This document shows, piece after piece, positions 56,755-64,000 of a DNA stretch of 64,000 nt. Below the pieces are notes generated by a model. It was not told the DNA's origin and ran no database searches. It was given only the letters and a program-made list of their open reading frames with translations. This DNA is from Lysobacter sp. S4-A87 (GTDB lineage Bacteria; Pseudomonadota; Gammaproteobacteria; Xanthomonadales; Xanthomonadaceae). The position numbers and the translations under genes were made by a program. Every line of letters starts with the position of its first letter. Within the stretch, counting starts at the first letter, position 1. The stretch spans positions 2,294,001-2,358,000 of the forward strand of contig NZ_CP093341.1 in NCBI RefSeq assembly GCF_022637455.1, written 5' to 3'.

Positions 56755-57638
56755 GCGCGCGCGTCGCGACTGGCGGCGCAGACCACTCCGGCGCACACGC
56801 GCCGGAGTCCCGTCCCTGGCTCGGCTTCGGACTGGGGCTGCGCCCCGAATACTTCGAGCAGATCCTGGCCTCGCCGCCACCGGTCGACTGGTTCGAGATC
56901 ATCTCGGAGAACTTCATGGTCGCCGGTGGCAAGCCCCTCCACTACCTCGACCGCATCCGCGCGCGCCATCCCGTCGCGATGCACGGCGTGTCGCTGTCGA
57001 TCGGTGGCACCGACCCGCTCGACCGCGGCTACCTGCAACGGCTGCGCGAGCTGATGCACCGCATCGAACCGGCCTGGGTCTCCGATCACCTGTGCTGGAC
57101 CGGCGTCGACGGCATCAACAGCCACGACCTGCTGCCGCTGCCCTACAACGAAGCCACGATCGGGCACGTGGTCGAGCGCGTGCAGCAGGTGCAGGAGTTC
57201 CTCGGCCGCGAGCTGCTGCTGGAAAACCTCAGCAGCTACGTCGAGTTCCGCGATTCGGACATGCCCGAATGGGAGTTCGTCGCCTGCATCGCCCGGCGCA
57301 GCGGTTGCCGGATCCTGCTGGACGTCAACAACATCCAGGTCAGCGCGCGCAACCACGGATTCGATCCGCACGATTACCTGGCGGGCATTCCGGCCGACCG
57401 GGTCTGGCAGGTGCACCTGGCCGGCCACAGCGACTACGGCACGTACTGCGTCGACACCCACAACCATGACGTGCCCGAATCGGTGTGGTCGCTGTACGAG
57501 AGCGCGATTGGCCGCTTTGGCGCGGTCAGCACGATGATCGAGCGTGACGACCACTTTCCTCCGTTGCCGGAGCTGCTGGCGGAGCTCGATCTGGCGCGGG
57601 CGGCGTTTGCCCGCGCCGTGCCGGTGGCATCGACGTGA
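56751..57638 (+). CDS. bufB: MNIO-family (DUF692) RiPP maturase
   Basis: 295-aa multinuclear non-haem iron oxygenase-like protein. The barrel carries conserved metal-ligand segments: [65 protein letters not shown] and STMIERDD. BufB modifies Cys residues of the BufA precursor using iron and oxygen. The GTG start overlaps the bufA1 stop (GTGA), and its own stop overlaps bufC in the same way. Confidence 0.95.
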   Translation: MSARVATGGADHSGAHAPESRPWLGFGLGLRPEYFEQILASPPPVDWFEIISENFMVAGGKPLHYLDRIRARHPVAMHGVSLSIGGTDPLDRGYLQRLRELMHRIEPAWVSDHLCWTGVDGINSHDLLPLPYNEATIGHVVERVQQVQEFLGRELLLENLSSYVEFRDSDMPEWEFVACIARRSGCRILLDVNNIQVSARNHGFDPHDYLAGIPADRVWQVHLAGHSDYGTYCVDTHNHDVPESVWSLYESAIGRFGAVSTMIERDDHFPPLPELLAELDLARAAFARAVPVAST

Positions 57639-58456
57639 CCACCCGGCCCGACACGGACGATCGGCTGGCCCGCCTGCAACGCGGTCTGCTGGCGCAGGTG
57701 CGCGGCTGTGGCGCTGACGGTGGCGCTGACGGTGGCGCCGAACGTGGCATCGACGGACTGCTCGCCCACGGCCGGATGCCTGCCGCACTGGGTCTTGGCA
57801 TCTACAGCCATGCCTACGGCGCGCGCCTGCGGGAAGCGCTCGAGCACGACCACGCGGTGCTGGGCATCTACCTGGGCGATGCGCTGTGGGAACGCATGTG
57901 CGAGGGCTACATCGCCACGCATCCCTCGCGCGTGCGGTCGTTGCGCGATTTCGCTTCGGACCTGCCCGGTTTCCTTGCCAGCGCCGAGCCGTTCGCTGCG
58001 CATCCCCAGCTGGCGGATCTGGCCCGGTTCGAGCGCTGCCTGCTCGACGGATTCGATGCTGCCGATGGCGAGCGCCTGGCCTGGGACGACCTGCTGGCCC
58101 TGCCGGAGGCGGCCTGGCCCTTCCTGCAACCGACCCTGCATCCGAGCTTCCGGCTGTACCAGGCCGGATTCAACAGCGTCGAAATCTGGCAGGCGATCAA
58201 GGCCGGGCAGACGCCGCCTGCTGCTGCCACCACGCACGCCTGCTGGGGCCTGTGGCGCGACGAGGAGCGGGTCAGCCGCTTCCGCTCTCTTGATTCGCGC
58301 GAACGCATCGCCATCAGCCACCTCCTCCATGGCGGCGGTTTCGCCGGCCTGTGCGAGGCGTTGGCAACGGACCTGTCGCTGGACGACGTGCCGGCCGCGG
58401 CCATCGGCTACCTGCAGTCCTGGTGCGCGGAAGGCTGGTTGTCGCGACTGTGCTGA
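57635..58456 (+). CDS. bufC: DUF2063 RiPP-recognition partner
   Basis: 273-aa protein of the DUF2063 family, which binds the precursor and presents it to the MNIO. RLARLQRGLLAQVRG opens the helical N-terminal domain, LGIYSHAYGARLREALEHD is the family signature, and the C-terminal half (FAGLCEALATDLSLDDVP) is the smaller recognition domain. An in-frame duplication GADGGADGG near residue 28 lies in a loop. GTG start overlaps the bufB stop by four bases. Confidence 0.93.
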   Translation: MTTRPDTDDRLARLQRGLLAQVRGCGADGGADGGAERGIDGLLAHGRMPAALGLGIYSHAYGARLREALEHDHAVLGIYLGDALWERMCEGYIATHPSRVRSLRDFASDLPGFLASAEPFAAHPQLADLARFERCLLDGFDAADGERLAWDDLLALPEAAWPFLQPTLHPSFRLYQAGFNSVEIWQAIKAGQTPPAAATTHACWGLWRDEERVSRFRSLDSRERIAISHLLHGGGFAGLCEALATDLSLDDVPAAAIGYLQSWCAEGWLSRLC

Positions 58457-58513
58457 CAGTTCCGGGCAGTGGGCGGTGCCAGAATCCCGGCATTGTCCTA
58501 CCGGCAACCGCGC

Positions 58514-58876
58514 ATGGATACCTTGCAACTGCAGGCGCACTGCGCGGGTCTTCGCGGCGCGACGCGGGAGCTTCATCCCGACCCGCGCAACATCCTGGTC
58601 TACAGCGTCGGCGACAAGACCTTCGCCTACTTCAAGACCAGCGAACCCGAGCGCTGGCGCTTCAGCATCAAGGTCTCGCCGGAGCGCTTCGTCGAACTGA
58701 CCGATGTCGCCGGCATCAAACCGGCGCGCTTCATGGGCCGCTTCCGCTGGATCACGATAGTGGATGTGCGGCGCGTGCCCGAGGACTACCTGGTCGAACT
58801 GGTGGAGTGGTCGTACCAGCGCGCGTTGGATGGGCTGACCCGCAAGCGCCGTGCCCAGGCCCTGGGCGACGCGTAG
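58514..58876 (+). CDS. MmcQ/YjbR-like protein
   Basis: 120-aa small protein of the MmcQ/YjbR fold: KTFAYFKTSEPERWRFSIKV and WITIVDVRRVPEDYLVELV are typical. The function of the family is uncertain; some members bind DNA. ATG 58514 opens the fold; a GTG at 58469 is in frame. Spacing of 57 bases from bufC leaves co-transcription open. Confidence 0.82.
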   Translation: MDTLQLQAHCAGLRGATRELHPDPRNILVYSVGDKTFAYFKTSEPERWRFSIKVSPERFVELTDVAGIKPARFMGRFRWITIVDVRRVPEDYLVELVEWSYQRALDGLTRKRRAQALGDA

Positions 58877-58882
58877 CCCTGG

Positions 58883-58956
58883 CTAGCCCGGGCAAGCAAA
58901 GCGCACCCGGGACCCGAGTTGCGACACACCCCGGGTGCGCTTCGCTTACCCGGGCT
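58883..58956. repeat. 28-bp inverted repeat pair (AGCCCGGG family)
   Basis: Left arm 58883-58910 and right arm 58929-58956 pair at 26 of 28 positions around an 18-base loop. TAGCCCGGG lies on the outer ends here, the reverse of the pair at 5650-5716. It lies between the MmcQ/YjbR gene and the M20 gene. Confidence 0.9.
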
Positions 58957-58988
58957 ACCATCGAGGCCTGACGTCCGGAGTGCCCTTG

Positions 58989-60284
58989 ATGCGTCCATTG
59001 ATCCTGCCGGCGATGCTCGCGGCATTGCTGGCCTCGCCAGCCCACGCGCAGTCGCCCGATGCCACCGATGCCGCCACTGCGGTGCAGCCGCAAGTCGTGG
59101 CCTGGCGCCGCGACTTCCACCAGCATCCCGAGCTGGGCAACCAGGAAGTCCGCACCGCGCGCGTGATCGCCGAGCAGTTGCGCAAGCTTGGCCTGCAACC
59201 GCGCACCGGCATCGCCCATACCGGCGTCGTCGCCGTGCTCAAGGGCGGCCGGCCCGGTCCGCGGATTGCCATTCGCGCCGACATGGACGCGCTGCCGGTG
59301 ACCGAGCAGACCGGCCTGCCGTTCGCATCGAAGGTGACCTCGCAGTACCGCGGCCAGCCGGTGGGCGTGATGCACGCCTGCGGCCACGACGCCCATGTCG
59401 CGATCCTGCTGGGCGTGGCGACCGCGCTGGCGGCGCAGAAGCAGGACCTGCCGGGCGAGGTGATGTTCGTGTTCCAGCCGGCCGAGGAAGGCCCACCGAA
59501 CCCAGGCGACACCTTCGGCGCCAGGCTGATGCTCGACGAGGGCGTATTCCGCGACTTCAAGCCCGATGCGGTGTTCGGCCTGCATGTCTGGGCCGGCCTG
59601 CCGGTCGGGCAGGTCGGCGTGCGCAGCGGGCCGATGCTCGCCGCCGCCGACGAATGGAGCCTGACGGTCAACGGCAAGCAGACCCACGGTTCGCGGCCGT
59701 GGGACGGCGTCGATCCGATCACCGTCGCCGCGCAGATCCTGCTCGGCACGCAGAGCCTGATCGCGCGCCAGGTCAACATCGCCGCGACGCCGGTGGTGCT
59801 GACCGCCGGACAGTTCAATGCCGGCGTGCGCTTCAACATCATCCCCGACGAGGCGCGTGTGGTCGGCACGCTGCGCACGTTCGACGCCAAGGTGCGCGAA
59901 GACGTGATCGCGCGCTTCCGCCGTACCGCCGAGGATTTCGCCCACGCCAGCGGCGCGACCGCGACGCTCGACGTGGCCAGCAATGCACCGGCGACGATCA
60001 ACGACCCCGCGCTGACCACGCGCATGCGGCCGTCGCTGCAGCGTGCGGTCGGCGCCGACAACGTCGTCGAGATGCCGATGGTGACCGTGGCCGAGGACTT
60101 CGCCCAGTTCGCCAACACCGTGCCGGGCCTGTACTTCTTCGTCGGCTCCACGTCCGCCGGCACCGATCCGGCGCACGCGCCGATCAACCATTCGCCGCAG
60201 TTCCTGCTCGACGAGCAGTCGCTCGATGTCGGCACGCGCGCGATGCTGCAGGTGGCGCTGGATTACCTGCGCGGCGGCAGCTGA
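58989..60284 (+). CDS. Exported M20-family amidohydrolase (first of tandem pair)
   Basis: 431-aa IAA-amino-acid hydrolase/N-acyl-amino-acid amidohydrolase type peptidase with a signal peptide (LPAMLAALLASPAHA). Metal ligands are in HACGHDAHVA, QPAEEGPP and FGLHVWAG, and the C-terminal GHS-like INHSPQFLLDE. Probably releases amino acids from N-acyl conjugates in the periplasm. ATG 58989 was chosen because the upstream in-frame stretch is only translated repeat. It is 75 bases ahead of its paralogue. Confidence 0.92.
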   Translation: MRPLILPAMLAALLASPAHAQSPDATDAATAVQPQVVAWRRDFHQHPELGNQEVRTARVIAEQLRKLGLQPRTGIAHTGVVAVLKGGRPGPRIAIRADMDALPVTEQTGLPFASKVTSQYRGQPVGVMHACGHDAHVAILLGVATALAAQKQDLPGEVMFVFQPAEEGPPNPGDTFGARLMLDEGVFRDFKPDAVFGLHVWAGLPVGQVGVRSGPMLAAADEWSLTVNGKQTHGSRPWDGVDPITVAAQILLGTQSLIARQVNIAATPVVLTAGQFNAGVRFNIIPDEARVVGTLRTFDAKVREDVIARFRRTAEDFAHASGATATLDVASNAPATINDPALTTRMRPSLQRAVGADNVVEMPMVTVAEDFAQFANTVPGLYFFVGSTSAGTDPAHAPINHSPQFLLDEQSLDVGTRAMLQVALDYLRGGS

Positions 60285-60359
60285 CCGCAACGGCAAACCC
60301 CATTCCTTGAACCTCTGCTGCAGTCACCGGCTGCGGCACCGCACACTCCGGAGTCCTCG

Positions 60360-61724
60360 ATGCGTCGTCCCGCCCTGCACGTCCTGCCTGCATTCATTGC
60401 CGCCCTGCTGGCTTCCCCGGCCCATGCCGTCGAGGGCGCGGCCCAGTCCGCCAGCGAGCGGCCCGAGGTCACCGCCGCAGCCAAGGCGGTGCAGCAGAAG
60501 GTGGTCGCCTGGCGCCGCGACTTCCACCAGCACCCGGAACTGTCCAATCGCGAGACCCGCACCGCGGCCAAGGTCGCCGAGCACCTGCGCGCGCTCGGCC
60601 TGAAGCCCGTGACCGGCATCGCCCACAATGGCGTCGTGGCGATCATCCAGGGCGGCAAGCCCGGCCCGCGCGTGGCGTTGCGTGCCGACATGGACGCGCT
60701 GCCGGTGACCGAGCAGGTCGACCTGCCGTTCGCATCGAAGGCCACCGCGACCTTCCGTGGCCAGACGGTCGGCGTCATGCACGCCTGCGGCCACGACGCC
60801 CACACCGGCATCCTGCTCGGCATCGCCGACGCGCTGGTGAAGATGAAGGCCGACCTGCCCGGCTCGGTGATGCTGGTGTTCCAGCCGTCCGAGGAGGGCG
60901 CACCCGATGGCGAGGAAGGCGGCGCCTCGCTGATGCTGGAAGAAGGCGTGTTCAAGACCTTCAAGCCCGATGCGATGTTCGGCCTGCACGTGTTCTCGAC
61001 CCTGCAGGCCGGTCAGATCGGCGTTCGCCAGGGCCCGCTGATGGCGGCTTCGGACAAGTTCACCATCAAGATCAAGGGCCGGCAGACGCACGGCTCGCGG
61101 CCGTGGGGCGGCATCGATCCGATCGTCGCCGCGGCCGACGTGATCGGCACCGCGCAGACCATCGTCAGCCGCCGCATCGACATCGCCAGGCTGCCGGCCG
61201 TGGTGACCTTCGGCGCGATCAACGGCGGCATCCGCTACAACATCATTCCCGACGAAGTCGAAATGGTCGGCACCATCCGCACCTTCGATGAAGGCATGCG
61301 GCAGAAGATCTTCAGCGACCTGAAGAACGTCGCCGAGCACGTCAGCGTCGCCAACGGCGCCACGGCCGTCGCCAATGTCCCCGACAGCGAGGGCAACCCG
61401 GTGACGGTCAACAATCCGGCGCTGACCGCGCGCATGCTGCCCAGCCTGCAGGCGGTGGCCGGCGCCGGCAACGTGGTCGAGCCCTCGCTGCAGATGGGCG
61501 CCGAGGACTTCTCGTACTTCGCCAGGGAAGTGCCGTCGATGTTCTTCTTCGTCGGCGCCACCGCCAAGGGCACCGACCCGGTGACCGCGCCGAGCAACCA
61601 CTCGCCGCAGTTCGCACTGGACGAGTCGGCGCTGGACCTGGGGCTGCGCGCGCTGCTGCAGGTGACGCTGGATTACCTGCACCAGCCGCAGGCGGTTGCC
61701 GTGGCGCAGGCCGGCAACGACTGA
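60360..61724 (+). CDS. Exported M20-family amidohydrolase (second of tandem pair)
   Basis: 454-aa paralogue of the preceding enzyme, with signal peptide (LPAFIAALLASPAHA). HACGHDAHTG, QPSEEGAP and FGLHVFST carry the metal ligands and SNHSPQFALDE the late His. It differs by an extra NVPDSEGNPVTVNN loop and a longer tail. The pair arose by duplication and may split substrate range. Confidence 0.92.
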   Translation: MRRPALHVLPAFIAALLASPAHAVEGAAQSASERPEVTAAAKAVQQKVVAWRRDFHQHPELSNRETRTAAKVAEHLRALGLKPVTGIAHNGVVAIIQGGKPGPRVALRADMDALPVTEQVDLPFASKATATFRGQTVGVMHACGHDAHTGILLGIADALVKMKADLPGSVMLVFQPSEEGAPDGEEGGASLMLEEGVFKTFKPDAMFGLHVFSTLQAGQIGVRQGPLMAASDKFTIKIKGRQTHGSRPWGGIDPIVAAADVIGTAQTIVSRRIDIARLPAVVTFGAINGGIRYNIIPDEVEMVGTIRTFDEGMRQKIFSDLKNVAEHVSVANGATAVANVPDSEGNPVTVNNPALTARMLPSLQAVAGAGNVVEPSLQMGAEDFSYFAREVPSMFFFVGATAKGTDPVTAPSNHSPQFALDESALDLGLRALLQVTLDYLHQPQAVAVAQAGND

Positions 61725-61733
61725 GGCGCCGGC

Positions 61734-62375
61734 TCAGCCAAGCTCCTTCACCGAATGCGGATCCATCGCGTACGGGTGCACCTGCGCCAGGTGCCCCGGC
61801 TGTGCACGTACGCGGTCGATCCACGCGCACAGGTCTGGATACGTGGCCAGGTCGAATCCCGCTTCATCGGCAACCCCGACATACGCGAACAGCGCGATGT
61901 CGGCGATGCCGTAGCGGTCGCCGGCGATGTAGTCGCGCGTCGACAACTCGCGTTCGAGTATCGCCAGCGCATTGGCGCCGGCTGCCCGCTTCATCGCCAC
62001 CAGCGCCTCTGGCCGGCGTGACAGCTTCCCCGTCAGCGTCCAGTGGCGCAGGGCGCCGATCTGGCTCTCGATGCGTTCCTGCTCGAACGACAGCCATTGC
62101 CAGGTCCTGGCCCGCCCGTAGGCATCGTCGGGCAGGTACTGGCTCCCTTCGGCCAGGTACATCAGGATCGCGTTCGACTCGGCGAGCGTGCGGCCATCGT
62201 CGAGTTCGATGGCCGGCACGGTGCCGGTGGGGCTGATCGCCAGGAAGTCGGGCTGGCGGCCCTGGCCCTCGAAGATGCTGACAGGGCGGGTCTGCCAGGG
62301 CCGCCCGAGCTGCTGCAGCAGCTGGCGGACCTTCCAGGCATTGCGTGAGGGCAGGTAGTCGTAAAGGGTGAGCAT
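61734..62375 (-). CDS. Glutathione S-transferase family protein
   Basis: 213-aa GST. The thioredoxin-like N-terminal domain starts [16 protein letters not shown] and includes [13 protein letters not shown] and [13 protein letters not shown], the glutathione site. The C-terminal helical domain has [18 protein letters not shown]. It is convergent with the M20 gene, with only nine bases between stops. ATG 62375 is the natural start. Confidence 0.9.
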   Translation of the reverse strand: MLTLYDYLPSRNAWKVRQLLQQLGRPWQTRPVSIFEGQGRQPDFLAISPTGTVPAIELDDGRTLAESNAILMYLAEGSQYLPDDAYGRARTWQWLSFEQERIESQIGALRHWTLTGKLSRRPEALVAMKRAAGANALAILERELSTRDYIAGDRYGIADIALFAYVGVADEAGFDLATYPDLCAWIDRVRAQPGHLAQVHPYAMDPHSVKELG

Positions 62376-62504
62376 CGGGCGGCCCGGCGTGATCGATGGC
62401 GACAGTCTCGACCGCCGCCCTCGCGGCCGATATCCGTTCCTTGCGCTGCCTTGCCCCGCTTGCCGGTCAGGTTCGTGCGTGCCGGCGCGGGTAAAATCAC
62501 CGCC

Positions 62505-63326
62505 ATGACCGCCCAAGACCTGCCGCTCGGCCGCCACGTCGACTACCCGCGCGAGTACGACGCCTCCCTGCTGTTCCCGATCGCCCGGGCGCTCGGCCGG
62601 GGCGATATCGGCATCGACGACAACGCACTGCCGTTCATCGGCGTGGACCGCTGGCATGCCTACGAACTGAGCTGGCTCGACGGCCACGGCAAGCCGCACG
62701 TCGGCACCGCGACGATCACGGTGCCGGCGACCTCGCCGAACCTGGTCGAGTCGAAGTCGCTGAAGCTGTATCTCAACTCGTTCAACTCCACGCGTTTCGA
62801 CAGCGACCAGGCGGTGCGCGAGCGCATGGCCGCCGACCTGTCCGCTGCCGCCGGTGCACAGGTGGACGTTGCGTTCGGCCTGCCGCCGATCGACGAGAGC
62901 GCCGACAACGCGGTGGTCGATTGCATCGACGGCCTCGATGTCGCCATCGACGACTATGGCCCGCCCCATGCCGGCCATCTCAGCGTGGACCCGGCACAGA
63001 TCGTCAGCGAAACACTGACCAGCTCGCTGTTGAAGTCGAACTGCCCGGTCACCGGCCAGCCCGACTGGGCACGCGTGGTGATCTCCTACCACGGTGCGAA
63101 ACTCGATCGCGCCGGCCTGCTGCGCTACCTGGTGTCGTTCCGCGATCACGCCGAATTCCACGAGCAGTGCGTGGAGCGCATCTTCGCCGACCTGACCGCG
63201 CATGCTTCGCCGCAACGGCTTTCGGTGGAAGCCCGCTACACCCGTCGCGGCGGCCTGGACATCAATCCGTGGCGCGCGGCACCGGGCACCGCGCAACCCA
63301 CCGCAGGTCGCGACGAGAGGCAGTAA
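62505..63326 (+). CDS. queF: NADPH-dependent 7-cyano-7-deazaguanine reductase
   Basis: 273-aa QueF of the long (type II, YqcD-like) form, reducing preQ0 to preQ1 in queuosine synthesis. [18 protein letters not shown] is the substrate-binding ESKSLK region, [14 protein letters not shown] holds the catalytic Cys, and [14 protein letters not shown] follows. ATG 62505 lacks an SD sequence. A TAAAAT -10 hexamer ends seven bases before it, so the mRNA may be leaderless. Confidence 0.95.
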   Translation: MTAQDLPLGRHVDYPREYDASLLFPIARALGRGDIGIDDNALPFIGVDRWHAYELSWLDGHGKPHVGTATITVPATSPNLVESKSLKLYLNSFNSTRFDSDQAVRERMAADLSAAAGAQVDVAFGLPPIDESADNAVVDCIDGLDVAIDDYGPPHAGHLSVDPAQIVSETLTSSLLKSNCPVTGQPDWARVVISYHGAKLDRAGLLRYLVSFRDHAEFHEQCVERIFADLTAHASPQRLSVEARYTRRGGLDINPWRAAPGTAQPTAGRDERQ

Positions 63327-63356
63327 ACAGCGGCGTGCATCACAACGCTAATGACT

Positions 63357-63372
63357 TGTGACGGAGCTCACC
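63357..63372. promoter_or_regulatory. CRP/Clp-like site upstream of the LysM gene
   Basis: TGTGACGGAGCTCACC matches the CRP/Clp consensus TGTGA-N6-TCACA at nine of ten positions. It is centred 78 bases before the LysM start; a TTAACA -10-like hexamer lies downstream at 63389. Confidence 0.65.
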
Positions 63373-63442
63373 CGGTCGCCATATTTCCTTAACAAGGCGC
63401 ATGTCATGGTGCTTCGGCCATTCCGGCAGGAGCCACCCACCC

Positions 63443-63742
63443 ATGACCACACCGGATAAGAAAGCCGATTTCTCCGGCGTCAGCGCCAACGTCGACACCA
63501 CCGCCGAGAAGGTCGAAAAGGCCGATTTCTCAGGCGTGAACGCATCCGTCGACACCACCGCCGAGAAGGTCGGTGAGCAGACCTACACCGTCGCCAAGGG
63601 CGACACGCTTTCGCATATCGCCAAGCAGTTCTACGGCAGCGCGAACAAGTGGAACGCGATCTTCGAAGCCAATCGCGACCAGCTCGACGATCCCGACAGG
63701 ATCCAGCCCGGCCAGGTGCTGAAGATCCCGCCGCAGGACTGA
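63443..63742 (+). CDS. Small LysM protein with duplicated N-terminal repeat
   Basis: 99-aa protein. Residues 7-25 and 26-44 are a 19-residue tandem repeat opening KADFSGV and containing VDTTAEKV. Residues 49-99 are a LysM domain ([18 protein letters not shown] to GQVLKIP), which binds peptidoglycan or related GlcNAc polymers. No signal peptide is seen, so it may be cytoplasmic, like YgaU-type proteins, or exported otherwise. AGGAG precedes ATG 63443. Confidence 0.88.
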   Translation: MTTPDKKADFSGVSANVDTTAEKVEKADFSGVNASVDTTAEKVGEQTYTVAKGDTLSHIAKQFYGSANKWNAIFEANRDQLDDPDRIQPGQVLKIPPQD

Positions 63743-63803
63743 CGTCGCCATTGCTTCCCTTCCCCATTCCCCTTTGCGCCAAGAGTTCCAAGGAGATCGA
63801 CTC

Positions 63804-64000
63804 ATGATCAATCGCAATCGCCTGCACTACGCCGTGGCAGTCGCCTTGCTGGCATCGCTCGCCATGGTGGGCTGCAAGAAGAAGGAAGAACCCGTTGCAG
63901 TAACGCCACCGCCGGTCGAGACGGCGCCGGTGGCACCGGCCGAGCCGATGCCGGCACCGGTTCCGGCCGGAGTGGCCGTCACCAGCGTGACCCTGGGCAC
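63804..64000 (+). CDS. Lipoprotein, 5' part only
   Basis: The gene runs off the window after 65 codons. The signal peptide ends LASLAMVGCKKKEE, a lipobox. The following stretch is Pro/Ala/Val-rich (VTPPPVETAPVAPAEP), a typical linker. AAGGAG stands eight bases before the ATG. The product family cannot be judged from the visible part. Confidence 0.8.
   Translation, partial: MINRNRLHYAVAVALLASLAMVGCKKKEEPVAVTPPPVETAPVAPAEPMPAPVPAGVAVTSVTLG

Noticed and set aside
58935-58988. N-terminal extension of the first M20 protein starting MRFAYPGY
   Set aside because: These residues are translated from the AGCCCGGG repeat; the signal peptide starts at the ATG at 58989.

Overview
The window is GC-rich chromosomal DNA from a gammaproteobacterium, most likely a Xanthomonadaceae member of the Lysobacter/Luteimonas type. 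This rests on gene content: a TonB-dependent receptor with a GlcNAc/chitin utilisation regulon run by LacI-type NagR and GntR-type NagQ, a complete Entner-Doudoroff set, a PII-Amt-TorF group beside glnA, a DUF1254 lipoprotein and a bufferin (MNIO) operon. I saw no rRNA, tRNA, CRISPR array, intact IS element or prophage. Species assignment is inference.

Layout. 0.2-4.1 kb: an ATP-grasp protein, a histidine phosphatase and a degenerate Hpt-like protein in overlapping genes, facing a response regulator fused to a PIG-L deacetylase and a PhoN-type acid phosphatase whose 3' end carries a 15-bp tandem repeat. 4.3-5.6 kb: an amino-acid permease. 5.8-10.4 kb: nitrogen assimilation (torF-glnK-amt, and glnA with a clear sigma-54 promoter plus upstream NtrC-like sites). 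10.4-21.5 kb: envelope and housekeeping genes (uppP, META lipoprotein, GAF-GGDEF cyclase, YbhB, TPR-sulfotransferase, hydrolase, acyltransferase, GH3 glucosidase, thioesterase). 21.5-22.6 kb: two tandem small proteins of unknown function and a candidate structured RNA. 22.6-30.9 kb: phospholipase D/YceI/SixA, ParA, a Ycf46-like AAA ATPase, gamma-glutamyltransferase and a TPR protein.

31-52 kb is one metabolic block. A GH20 hexosaminidase, a TonB receptor, a glucokinase and the NagP permease with NagR capture, cleave, import and probably phosphorylate GlcNAc. NagB-II and NagA, behind NagQ, convert GlcNAc-6-P to fructose-6-P. The divergent zwf-pgl-edd-eda operon burns the resulting hexose phosphate, and NagQ-type boxes lie in the shared zwf/nagQ promoter region. 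A DUF1704 putative metalloprotease, a cupin and a DUF1254 lipoprotein are embedded.

52-64 kb: a fused indolepyruvate:ferredoxin oxidoreductase with a strong terminator, then bufA-bufB-bufC with translationally coupled starts, in which the precursor carries two copies of the Cys-rich core; then a MmcQ/YjbR protein, two tandem secreted M20 amidohydrolases, a GST, queF, a small LysM protein and a lipoprotein cut by the window end.

Dispersed palindromic elements recur in intergenic DNA: a 27-28-nt arm beginning AGCCCGGG (four loci, two as inverted pairs), a REPIN-like element with GTCATTCCCGC ends (two loci), and short CCCCTCTCCC-type hairpins. The strongest leads for new biology are the double-core bufferin precursor, the receiver-PIG-L fusion with its neighbours, and the small-protein/RNA locus.
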